From contig CAJTYI010000044.1 in the NCBI GenBank assembly GCA_910584215.1, positions 2,068 through 23,480 of the forward strand: a stretch of 21,413 nucleotides of DNA, read 5' to 3'. Every line of letters starts with the position of its first letter. Position 1 is the first letter of the stretch. Positions 8,645-16,027 of this stretch are shown piece after piece. The notes under the pieces were generated by a model. The model was given only the letters and a program-made list of their open reading frames with translations. It was not told the origin of the DNA and did not search any database. The position numbers and the translations under genes were made by a program. The DNA is from an uncultured Roseburia sp. (GTDB taxonomy: Bacteria > Bacillota > Clostridia > Lachnospirales > Lachnospiraceae).

Positions 8645-9006
8645 TCCCTGTCAAAGCTGTCTGCATTTGCTTACGCAGTGCGCGCTGTCCACGGCATACG
8701 CAGCAGCAGAACATCTTAAAAGCAGTCCATCCATTACAGACAGACTGCTCATGTAAGATACGTCCAAAATAAATGACCGTGTCAAATCCCATATCGCTTC
8801 GTCAGGCAGTCAAGCCCTTTTATTGTGCGATAATTCTCCTGTATGTACGCGCCGATATGCGACAGATCAGAATCATGGGAACGCCTGTCATCCGTATCTC
8901 CGGATAAGAGCTCCGCAGCCAATATCCCTGCGGTCAGCACAAGAAACTCTTTTTTGTCAAACTCTCCCGCCGCTGTCTCCTTTGCTCTCTGATGCAGCGG
9001 CGCACC
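8645..9006 (-). pseudogene. Decayed AraC-family regulator remnant
   Basis: Directly after the ilvN stop, and in the same frame, the minus strand reads about 74 codons to a TGA at 8782-8784. The end of this stretch, AYIQENYRTIKGLDCLTKRYGI with the preceding hydrophobic linker, resembles the first helix-turn-helix of AraC-family proteins. Shifted by one base, the next frame begins GFDTVIYFGRIL, which matches the second AraC helix motif (GF-x3-YF-x-R). The roughly 50 residues normally between them are missing and no plausible start is visible. I read this as a regulator broken by deletion and frameshift. A TTGACA (8780-8785) with TATCTT 19 bp on (8755-8760) could now serve as a weak promoter for the DUF1349 gene. 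The remaining sequence up to 8637 shows nothing recognisable. Confidence 0.5.
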
Positions 9007-9510
9007 CTAGCGGCAGGAAGTGCTGATGGACTCGATCGCCACTGCACCGCCGCGCACCACTTCGATATGGCGGAACTTTGATTTGAGTAGCGCAATCAGC
9101 TCATTGTTGCGGCGCTCCGTCAGTTTGCACTCTAGCAGCGCGCTGTCGTCCCCCATATCCGCCACTTCCACCTGAAATACCTGGGCAATCTGAAACACCT
9201 CCGCCTTCTGCGCCGTATCGATACGCAGCACCTTGGCAAACAAGATCTCTTTCATATGCAGCGGCACATCGGTCAGATCGATCACTTTGATAACCTCCAC
9301 CATACGGTTTAGCTGCTTTTTGATCTGTTCAAATGTAATGTCATCGCTGGTTACGCAGATCGTCATGCGGGAGATCTCGTCATCCTCGGTGGTTCCCACG
9401 GTCAGACTCTGCAAATTATAGGATTTTGCTGAAAATAACCCGGAAACTTTTGCCAGCACACCCACCTGATTTTCCACATACAGCGCAATCCATCTGTTTT
9501 TCATTTTCAT
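9007..9510 (-). CDS. ilvN: Acetolactate synthase small (regulatory) subunit
   Basis: IlvN binds the catalytic subunit IlvB, raises its activity and confers feedback inhibition by valine in branched-chain amino acid synthesis. The 167-residue protein has the usual layout: an N-terminal ACT domain (about 5-78, starting RWIALYVENQVGVLAKVSGLF with the NLQSLTVG segment) and a C-terminal domain (about 85-160). The start at 9510 is set by GGAG seven bases upstream; the next ATG two codons later is too far from it. It follows ilvB by 18 bp and is plainly in the same operon. No terminator is visible after its stop. Confidence 0.95.
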   Translation of the reverse strand: MKMKNRWIALYVENQVGVLAKVSGLFSAKSYNLQSLTVGTTEDDEISRMTICVTSDDITFEQIKKQLNRMVEVIKVIDLTDVPLHMKEILFAKVLRIDTAQKAEVFQIAQVFQVEVADMGDDSALLECKLTERRNNELIALLKSKFRHIEVVRGGAVAIESISTSCR

Positions 9511-9528
9511 GAGGATTCTCCTTTCCGA

Positions 9529-11250
9529 TTATTTCAAAATCATCTCGCTCATGGGATTGCCGCCTTTTACCATCGGCAGCACGATCTCCTCTGTGGCAAT
9601 CATAAACTCTATAATCGTGGGCGCATCTTTAAAACCTCGCGCCTCATCCAGTGCACTTTGAATCTCTTCCTCACGCGCTACGCGGATGCCGTGGGCGCCG
9701 TAACTCTCCGCAATTTTCATAAAATCCGGTGTGTAGGGCGGACAGGACGGATTGGGTCCCTTGCAATTCTTCGGACAGGCCACGCGCCTGCGCAGACAGG
9801 TGGCCGCATAGCGCTTCCCGTAAAACAACTGCTGCATCTGCCGCACCATGCCAAGGTAATAATTGTTAAATACACATATAATAATCGGCGCTCCCTCCAC
9901 GATTGCCGTAGCCATCTCCTGTATATTCATCTGAAAGCCGCCATCTCCGGTAAAGCACACGACCTCTTTGCCCGGGTTGCCGATCTTGGCGCCGATGGCC
10001 GCCGGCAGGCCAAAGCCCATCGTCCCCAGGCCGCCGGAAGTAATCAGCCGATGCCAGTCGTCCAGTTCTAGGTACTGGGTCGCCCACATCTGGTGCTGCC
10101 CTACGTCCGTCACATAGATGGCCTCCCCGAATGTGCGGTTCACATGCTCATAAATCATCTGCGGCGTCATACCGCGGTCCCTGCGCATCTCAAGCGGGTT
10201 CTCCCGCTGCCATGCCGCGATCTCTTCCTGCCATGCGCGCGTGTCTTTGGACTCTGCCCACTCAATCAGCTTTTCTAACGCGGTGGCAGCGTCGGCAACC
10301 ACGGGCACATCCACGACCACATTGCGGGAAATAGAAGCGGTATCCACGTCGATGTGAACGATCTTGGCGCGCGGCGCAAATTCGTTCAAGTCTCCGGTGA
10401 TGCGGTCATTAAAACGGGTGCCGATGGAAAAGAGCACATCGCACTGACTGACTGCCATATTGGCCGCATATTTGCCATGCATACCGCTGTTTCCCACATA
10501 GAGTGGACTGGAAGTCGGGATGGCTCCTTTGCCCATGATCGTGGTGACAACCGGAATCTGCATCTTTTCCGCCAGCTGCAACAGTTTGTCGCCAGCCCCC
10601 GCGATGTTGACGCCTCCGCCAGCCAAAATCAGCGGCTTTTCTGCACTTCGCAGCAGTTTGTAGGCTTTCTTCAACTGCCCGACATGAACGCTCTCATTGA
10701 GCTTATAACCGCGAATCTGCACGCTGGAGGGATACTCCGCTGGACCCGCAGCCGTCTGTATATCCTTTGGAATGTCGATCAGCACCGGACCCGGTTTGCC
10801 GCTTGCGGCAATGTGAAAGGCCATTTTTAAAATCTTGCCAAGTTCCTCGCGCTTGCGCACGGTGACGCCGTATTTGGTGATACTTCTTGTCATTCCCACA
10901 ATATCCACTTCCTGGAAGGCGTCGTTGCCGATCAGGGAGAGCGGCACCTGTCCGGTGATACATACCAACGGTATGCTGTCATAGTGGGCATCCGCCAGTC
11001 CCGTTATAATGTTGGTCGCACCCGGCCCGCTCGTCACCAGACAAACACCGACTTTTCCGGTGGACTTTGCGTACCCCTCCGCCTCGTGAATCAACCCCTG
11101 CTCGTGCCTTGGCAGGACGACATGAATGCCGTCCTGCTTATATAATTCATCAAATAGGTCTGTCACTGTACCGCCCGGATAACCGAATATGGTATCAACG
11201 CCTTCTTCCTGCAATGCTTTTACGAATAATTTTCTTCCTGTGATATCCAT
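9529..11250 (-). CDS. ilvB: Acetolactate synthase large (catalytic) subunit
   Basis: This thiamine-diphosphate enzyme condenses two pyruvates to acetolactate, or pyruvate with 2-oxobutyrate, as the first common step to valine, leucine and isoleucine. The 573 residues show the standard three domains. Catalytic Glu50 lies in PRHEQG, and the ThDP/Mg motif runs from GDG (435-437) to NN (462-463). An unusual feature is a loop at about 485-505 carrying four cysteines (Cys485, 492, 496, 503; spacing C-x6-C-x3-C-x6-C), just after the mobile QLFYGKRY segment near the active site. GGAGG lies five bases before ATG 11250. The gene forms an operon with ilvN behind a consensus promoter. Confidence 0.96.
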   Translation of the reverse strand: MDITGRKLFVKALQEEGVDTIFGYPGGTVTDLFDELYKQDGIHVVLPRHEQGLIHEAEGYAKSTGKVGVCLVTSGPGATNIITGLADAHYDSIPLVCITGQVPLSLIGNDAFQEVDIVGMTRSITKYGVTVRKREELGKILKMAFHIAASGKPGPVLIDIPKDIQTAAGPAEYPSSVQIRGYKLNESVHVGQLKKAYKLLRSAEKPLILAGGGVNIAGAGDKLLQLAEKMQIPVVTTIMGKGAIPTSSPLYVGNSGMHGKYAANMAVSQCDVLFSIGTRFNDRITGDLNEFAPRAKIVHIDVDTASISRNVVVDVPVVADAATALEKLIEWAESKDTRAWQEEIAAWQRENPLEMRRDRGMTPQMIYEHVNRTFGEAIYVTDVGQHQMWATQYLELDDWHRLITSGGLGTMGFGLPAAIGAKIGNPGKEVVCFTGDGGFQMNIQEMATAIVEGAPIIICVFNNYYLGMVRQMQQLFYGKRYAATCLRRRVACPKNCKGPNPSCPPYTPDFMKIAESYGAHGIRVAREEEIQSALDEARGFKDAPTIIEFMIATEEIVLPMVKGGNPMSEMILK

Positions 11251-11311
11251 GCCGTCCTCCTTTATTCATTTTGGCTTCTGTAACTTCGTACTGCTGGGGC
11301 TATTGTAAATG

Positions 11312-11340
11312 ACTATATACCATATTCTACGAAATTTCAA
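11312..11340 (-). promoter_or_regulatory. Promoter of ilvBN
   Basis: TTGAAA (11335-11340) and TATAGT (11312-11317) are separated by 17 bp on the minus strand. A TGG occurs near the end of the spacer. The start site would be near 11305, leaving only about 55 leader bases. This is too short for a T-box or leader-peptide attenuator, so control by a repressor or activator is more likely. Confidence 0.72.
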
Positions 11341-11344
11341 GATC

Positions 11345-11394
11345 AAATCTAAACCAGATCGGTTCTACAAAATCTAAAACTGGATCGGTTCGAC
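11345..11394. repeat. Tandem duplication at the end of the amidase/deacetylase gene
   Basis: Two imperfect copies (11345-11368 and 11370-11394), each starting AAATCTAAA and containing GATCGGTTC, lie head to tail. The right copy holds the last codons and stop of the amidase/deacetylase gene; the left copy lies just beyond the stop. Read on the minus strand, the left copy still resembles the coding tail (VEPIWF against VEPIQF), so a short duplication seems to have occurred at the 3' end. Confidence 0.7.
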
Positions 11395-12909
11395 CTCCTC
11401 TCCAAGTATCCTCATCTCATACTCCGGAAAGCTCTCAAGCAGATCATTCAGACAGACTCCGGTATTATAGACGACGTCGTGTGCCAGCATGATAACTTTT
11501 TTGCGCCCCAGCGTAGAATGTAACGCATTGGCAATCAATTCCTGCGGCGTAGACGTTTTTACCGCATCTTCTAAGCTTGCGTTCCAGTCAAAGTAGATAT
11601 ACCCCCGCTCTGTCATCTCCCGCGCGATCGCCTCTCCCATCTCTCGGTTATAGTCATTGACGCTGCCGCCGGGAAACCGAAACAGCTTCGTATCCACGCC
11701 CGTGACCTCACAGACAATCCGACGGGCCTTCTCAAAGTCCTGTATGTAACCGTCGACGCTCTCATAGAGCATCCCATAATCATGCCGATAACAGTGAATC
11801 CCGACCGCATGGCCTTCCGCGACGATACGCCGCGCCATATCCGGGTGCTTTTCCACATTTTCACCGACCAGAAAAAAGGTGGCCTTGATATTTTGTTCTT
11901 TTAAGATATCTAAAACTCTGGCCGTATTCTCCTCGGAGGGGCCGTCGTCGAATGTCAGGTACATCGTCTTGGGATGAAAATAGTAGGCGATACCCTGCAC
12001 AATGCCGGCCGCAATCTGCTCCTGGTACTCTGACGACGCAAGGTTTCGGCGCTCGGCAGAGTGCGATAGAAATCCGGCCTCGATCAGACAGGCAGGCATC
12101 AACGTACTTCCGGTAACATGAAAATCCGCATCCCCGCGCACCGCCCGCTTTTGCGCCCCGGCAAAAAGCAGCGTCTGCTGACTGATAAGCTGAGCCAGCC
12201 GTTTGCTGCCAGGCGCGCCGTTTGTGTCGTCATACCAGACTTCGATACCGTTTACGGTGGTATCGTCCGCTGCGTTTTGATGGATACTCACATAGAGAGA
12301 CGCGCCCGCCTCGTTTGCCATTCTAACGCGCTCCTCCTTGGCAATATAGCGATCATCCTCCCGCGCCATCATCACACGGTATTGCAGCAGCTTAAGCGCC
12401 TTTTGCACACGCAGCGCGATCGCAAGATTGATCTCTTTTTCCAGTATATCTCCCCTGGCGCAGCCCTCGTCCATGCCGCCGTGCCCGGCATCGATAAAAA
12501 TCAGCGGCGCCTCGGGCATCGCACCCTCATTCACAGACTGCAGCGTTTGCTTTGCCGCTGGCATATTCCCCATCTCTGTCGTCGACGCTGCCTGCTCCTC
12601 CGCGCGCACATTGCCCGTCTGTGCATCTGACGCCCCCTGCCCGGTTTCCGGAGGCATCAAGCTCTCTTTGTCCATCCCCGGATGCTGCTCCCCTGCCGGT
12701 GTCACATGCTCTGCGGCTGACGCCGCGCTCTGTTCCGGCGCCGCCGATGCGCTCACCTGCGGCGGCTGCCCAAACGGAAATAAAAACAGCACGGCAAGGC
12801 CAAGCGCCATGGCCATAGCCAAAAAGCGCCTCATCTGCTGCTGTTTTCTCTTTCTTCTCTGTCGCAAATCATAGCGGTAATTTAGATACAGTGGTTTTCC
12901 TTCGTACAT
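11374..12909 (-). CDS. Membrane-anchored bifunctional amidase/polysaccharide deacetylase
   Basis: This 511-residue envelope enzyme fuses two peptidoglycan-active domains. A basic N-terminus and one hydrophobic helix (about 28-46) act as signal anchor, followed by a low-complexity Ala/Glu/Gly/Pro linker (about 50-132). The Amidase_3 domain (about 135-311) should cut between N-acetylmuramic acid and L-alanine; zinc ligands His143, Glu159 and His210 and catalytic Glu277 are present. The NodB domain (about 314-500), which removes acetyl groups from amino sugars, keeps Asp321-Asp322 in TFDDGP, His372 and His376, Arg411 in RFPGG, Asp441 and His477. Both sites look intact. AGGAGG precedes the ATG. 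The gene lies after an extracytoplasmic protein and two-component genes and has its own upstream repeat array, suggesting regulated wall remodelling. Which wall sugars are deacetylated is not known. Confidence 0.92.
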   Translation of the reverse strand: MYEGKPLYLNYRYDLRQRRKRKQQQMRRFLAMAMALGLAVLFLFPFGQPPQVSASAAPEQSAASAAEHVTPAGEQHPGMDKESLMPPETGQGASDAQTGNVRAEEQAASTTEMGNMPAAKQTLQSVNEGAMPEAPLIFIDAGHGGMDEGCARGDILEKEINLAIALRVQKALKLLQYRVMMAREDDRYIAKEERVRMANEAGASLYVSIHQNAADDTTVNGIEVWYDDTNGAPGSKRLAQLISQQTLLFAGAQKRAVRGDADFHVTGSTLMPACLIEAGFLSHSAERRNLASSEYQEQIAAGIVQGIAYYFHPKTMYLTFDDGPSEENTARVLDILKEQNIKATFFLVGENVEKHPDMARRIVAEGHAVGIHCYRHDYGMLYESVDGYIQDFEKARRIVCEVTGVDTKLFRFPGGSVNDYNREMGEAIAREMTERGYIYFDWNASLEDAVKTSTPQELIANALHSTLGRKKVIMLAHDVVYNTGVCLNDLLESFPEYEMRILGEEVEPIQF

Positions 12910-12943
12910 CCCGTGTTTCCTCCTAGTTTATTCTGCTAAGGAT

Positions 12944-13020
12944 AGATTACACATCGGCTGCATCATAAAACCATCAAATCTGCATCAAAACCTCATCATT
13001 TTTGCATCATTTTTGCATCA
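12944..13020 (-). promoter_or_regulatory. Six 11-bp-spaced TGATGN boxes with a -10, likely response-regulator activator site
   Basis: On the minus strand TGATGN begins at 13020, 13009, 12998, 12987, 12976 and 12965, giving six copies at an exact 11-bp period (N is C, C, A, C, G, C; the 5-bp spacers are mostly A/T). The first copy begins at the stop codon of the upstream gene. The last ends 10 bp before TAATCT (12944-12949), a -10-like hexamer with no -35 at the right distance. Six-base direct repeats every 11 bp, in place of a -35, is the known arrangement of OmpR/PhoB-family activator sites. The nearby OmpR-family regulator (15371-16027) is the obvious candidate; that link is inference. Confidence 0.65.
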
Positions 13021-13845
13021 TCGCGATATTTTTAAAAATAATTCGTTGATTCCCTCATAAAACCCAACCGTCACGATCGTCCGCTCGTCCTCCGTTGCCG
13101 CAAACACATATTTCTTGTAGAAAGGCGTCGTCTCCAACAGGGGATTTTCTGATTCATAGGGCTCTGGTTGGGAAAGCCCCATATAGCTGCTCCAGGAGGC
13201 GATTATCGCATCGACGTCGATCTCCTCCCACAGCAGGGAAGTCCTGACATAAAATTCATAGATCTTGCCGTCCTCGGCGTCGAGATAGGCGTCCATCAGC
13301 CGGTTTTCTTTGTTCCTGTTTTCCCAGCTGTCCGAGAGCGATACTTTCCAAACCGCAATATTATTGCGCGGCTCCAAAATATCAATCGCGGAATAAAGCG
13401 TGGCATCATATGCCTCCGGTGTGATCTCCTTGATCTCCCCCGGCATCACCCCGGCTTCTTTGAGCGCATCGACCGCCTGGCTGCACGTCTCATAAATTTC
13501 ATCGTCCGTAATCTCTTTTTCCGACGGGCTCCTGTAATTTGCCAGAAACGTGTAGGAACCTTTCAGGTTTTGATAGACCCCGCCGCCGTCCGAGCGGGTG
13601 AAAGCGCTCTGCTCACTCTCCGGCAGCGTCTGGCTGCTCAAACAGCGGGCGAGCAGATATAATTTATCATCGACGCTCAATTTGTAAAGATATCCCTCCC
13701 CGGCCCGCTCCGCCGTCTTTGTATAAGTCTGATTCAAGAGATTACGATCCTGATATTTCGCCAAAGCCTCCGGTCCCCAGACAGACAGGACAACCGCAGA
13801 GGCTGCCGCCCCCAAAACCACTGCAATTTTCGTCTTCTGTCTCAT
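13018..13845 (-). CDS. Unrecognised anchored extracytoplasmic protein
   Basis: I do not recognise this 275-residue protein. It begins with a basic residue pair and a hydrophobic segment (about 7-28, ending near PEALA), so it is probably exported or membrane-anchored with the rest outside. The remainder is acidic and mixed alpha/beta, with no catalytic motif; it may loosely resemble the accessory proteins that sit after sensor kinases (YycH/YycI-like in position, not shown by sequence). An in-frame ATG lies four codons upstream (13857), but GGAGGG falls between the two, directly before ATG 13845, which I take as the start. It follows the kinase by 67 bp, and its stop is the first repeat of the operator array of the amidase/deacetylase gene. 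Confidence 0.78.
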   Translation of the reverse strand: MRQKTKIAVVLGAAASAVVLSVWGPEALAKYQDRNLLNQTYTKTAERAGEGYLYKLSVDDKLYLLARCLSSQTLPESEQSAFTRSDGGGVYQNLKGSYTFLANYRSPSEKEITDDEIYETCSQAVDALKEAGVMPGEIKEITPEAYDATLYSAIDILEPRNNIAVWKVSLSDSWENRNKENRLMDAYLDAEDGKIYEFYVRTSLLWEEIDVDAIIASWSSYMGLSQPEPYESENPLLETTPFYKKYVFAATEDERTIVTVGFYEGINELFLKISR

Positions 13846-13912
13846 CGTTCCCTCCATTCCTCTCTATCTGACTCCAGATATTTTACCAAAAATATGATAC
13901 CTTGCCCTGTAA

Positions 13913-15358
13913 CTAAGAACCAAAAACGCCATTTTCCCTGTCCAGCCCTGGTTCACCATGAGACGCTCTGTCTTTCAATAAAAACCGAAAGCAGGAGCCC
14001 TGGTTTTCTTCGCTCTCTATGATTAACTCGCTGTCATGTATCTTTAATATCTCTGCGCAGAGCGCCAGGCCAAGACCGGCGCCGTTTTGGCTCCTGGCAC
14101 GGGATTTATCCACCATATAAAATGCTTTTATGATCTTTTGCTGCTCCTCTCTTGGAATCCCAATCCCGTGATCGCGGACAGAGAACAGATATCCGTCCTC
14201 TTTTGCGCGCCCTTCCACCTCAATGCCGCCGCCTTGCTCGGACGCTTTGCAGGCATTGTCGATCAGATTGACCAGCACCGTCTTTATCAGATTGGGCTCC
14301 GCACAGACGATGCCGGCTTCAAAAGAAAATTGCATCTTTACATCCGTCCGGCCCGCAAACATCTCTTTTAGATAGTCGAAAATTACCTGCGCCGCTACCC
14401 TCTGCAAATTTACCTTGCGGTTGCCGGCCACAATGATATCCAAAAGCCGCAGGGACATCACCTCTAAGCGCTTTCCCTCCGTATAGATGTAATTTGCCGC
14501 CATCATCCGCTTCTCTTCGTCCATACTGTGGGAGCGGAGCGTATCCGCATACCCGATGATCGCTGTCAGCGGCGTTTTTAGCTCGTGGGCAAACGCCCCC
14601 ATAAATTCTTCTTTCGCCTCCACCTCATGTTCCAGCGCGCCGACATTTCTTTCTAACGCCTCCGCCATCGCGTTAAAATCCATCGTCAGTTCCCCGAGTT
14701 CATCCTGGCTGACCTGATTAGCGCGGTACGCGTAATCCCCGGCGGCCATCTGCTTTGTGGCCCTCGTCAAAATCCGAATGGGTTTTGTCAAAAAAGAAGT
14801 CAGCACATACATGAGCAAAAGACCGATGAGCAGCATGAGAAGTGTCACCCGGCGGTACAGGGAAAACCCCATCGCACGCTCCGTAAAAACTTCCGATACA
14901 TCCCGCATCGTTTCCAGATAGAGGACACGGTTGCGCGCGTTGACCGCAGTGACCGCATGGACATAATGCTTTTTGCCCGACCTGGCGATATGGTAAGATT
15001 TCACCTTGGCATCGGTCTCCTCTAACAACTGTCTGTCCGCAAAAAAGCCGTCGCTAACATATAGCGTCTGCTTGCGCTCATCGGAGATGCGCAGCAGCCG
15101 CTTCTGCTGACCGCTGGCCTCGAGATTGGCTGCGATCTCATCTATGGTGTTGTCCGGCAGCACGCTGTAGTTGGTCGGCACGTTGAGCGCCGCCGTCTCC
15201 AGCGCAAATCCCAGGATACTGCTCTCATCGAGCGACTGCCCGATCTCACGCTCGAGGGAGGTTTCAAACACATAATTGACAAAATAATATCCGCTAAACC
15301 CCAATGCAAGCGCTATGACAGTCATCATACAGAGTAAAATCTTAAATGAAAATTTCAT
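13913..15358 (-). CDS. Sensor histidine kinase, HAMP type
   Basis: This 481-residue membrane kinase pairs with the response regulator ending 12 bp upstream. Two transmembrane helices (about 5-28 and 172-190) flank an extracellular sensing domain of about 140 residues with no fold I can name. A HAMP linker (about 190-245) leads to the dimerisation domain, with phospho-accepting His258 in FAHELKTPLT, and to an ATPase domain with N box (NLIDNACKAS), G1 (DHGIGIP), F box and G2 (GAGLGLAL). All catalytic boxes are present. The start has GGGG about five bases upstream. The signal is unknown; the adjacent exported proteins and wall enzyme suggest an envelope signal. Confidence 0.93.
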   Translation of the reverse strand: MKFSFKILLCMMTVIALALGFSGYYFVNYVFETSLEREIGQSLDESSILGFALETAALNVPTNYSVLPDNTIDEIAANLEASGQQKRLLRISDERKQTLYVSDGFFADRQLLEETDAKVKSYHIARSGKKHYVHAVTAVNARNRVLYLETMRDVSEVFTERAMGFSLYRRVTLLMLLIGLLLMYVLTSFLTKPIRILTRATKQMAAGDYAYRANQVSQDELGELTMDFNAMAEALERNVGALEHEVEAKEEFMGAFAHELKTPLTAIIGYADTLRSHSMDEEKRMMAANYIYTEGKRLEVMSLRLLDIIVAGNRKVNLQRVAAQVIFDYLKEMFAGRTDVKMQFSFEAGIVCAEPNLIKTVLVNLIDNACKASEQGGGIEVEGRAKEDGYLFSVRDHGIGIPREEQQKIIKAFYMVDKSRARSQNGAGLGLALCAEILKIHDSELIIESEENQGSCFRFLLKDRASHGEPGLDRENGVFGS

Positions 15359-15370
15359 AGGAATCCCCGC

Positions 15371-16027
15371 TCACGCCAGCTCCAGCCGATATCCGACCTT
15401 GTAGACCGCGACCAGATGCTGCTCCCATCCCAGCTTTTTGCGCAGACGCTGCACATGCAAATCCAGCGTGCGGCTGTCCCCGTAGTACTCTTCTTCCCAC
15501 ACTTTCTCATACAACGTCTCGCGAAATAAAGCCACATTTTTGTTTTTCATAAACAGCAGTAAAAGGCCGAACTCCTTGTTGGTAAGTTCGACCGCCACAC
15601 CTGCTTTTGTCACTTTGCGCGCTTCTATATCAACGGTTACATCGCCTGCCGTAAGCTTTTGTTCCGCCTTGTTATAGCGGCGCAAAACGGCCTCAACGCG
15701 GGCAATCAGCTCCACCACGTCAAAGGGCTTCGCAAGATAGTCGTCCGCCCCCAGCTTAAGCCCCTTGACACGGTCTTTTACCTCATGCTTCGCCGTGATA
15801 AAAATCACCGGTATTGCAAGGGGGCGTATGTACTCCATGATATCATAGCCGCTCGCCCCAGGCAGCATGATATCAAGCAAAATCAGATCGTATGTCTCCG
15901 CCTCGATGCGATCGAGCGCTTCTAACCCGTCGCAGACCGTTGTGCACTGATAGCCGGCGGCAGACAGATTCCATTCTATTAAATCGCCAATCGCTTTCTC
16001 ATCGTCTACAATCAGTATTTTAATCAT
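15371..16027 (-). CDS. OmpR-family response regulator
   Basis: At 218 residues this is a standard two-domain regulator. The receiver has acidic residues at 8-10, phospho-accepting Asp52 (LLDIMLPG), Thr78 and Lys100. The C-terminal winged-helix DNA-binding domain (about 125-218) includes ELTNKEFGLLLLFMKN and SRTLDLHVQRLRKKL, typical of OmpR/PhoB proteins. Such regulators bind as head-to-tail dimers to direct repeats about 11 bp apart. Its ATG overlaps the stop of the FG-GAP-like gene (ATGA), so the two are translationally coupled, and the kinase gene follows by 12 bp. A likely target is the array of TGATGN boxes at 12960-13020. Confidence 0.95.
   Translation of the reverse strand: MIKILIVDDEKAIGDLIEWNLSAAGYQCTTVCDGLEALDRIEAETYDLILLDIMLPGASGYDIMEYIRPLAIPVIFITAKHEVKDRVKGLKLGADDYLAKPFDVVELIARVEAVLRRYNKAEQKLTAGDVTVDIEARKVTKAGVAVELTNKEFGLLLLFMKNKNVALFRETLYEKVWEEEYYGDSRTLDLHVQRLRKKLGWEQHLVAVYKVGYRLELA

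Noticed and set aside
8034..8792. A 252-residue open frame covering DUF1349 with an N-terminal extension
   Set aside because: GGGAGG directly before ATG 8636 and the family's usual length show that the first 52 codons are not part of DUF1349.
8823..9026. A 67-codon plus-strand frame opposite the AraC remnant
   Set aside because: Its composition is not protein-like, it has no ribosome site, and the AraC-like signal is on the other strand.
11251..11373. Search for a T-box or leader peptide upstream of ilvB
   Set aside because: The promoter leaves only about 55 leader bases, with no T-box core and no run of branched-chain codons.
12960..13020. Reading the TGATGN array as a CRISPR or integration repeat
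   Set aside because: The units are 6 bp with 5-bp spacers, far too short for CRISPR, and there is no integrase or cas gene nearby.
13880..13885. Possible internal promoter TGG-TAAAAT before the unknown exported protein
   Set aside because: There is no -35 at a suitable distance; an extended -10 alone in an A+T-rich gap is not enough to call.
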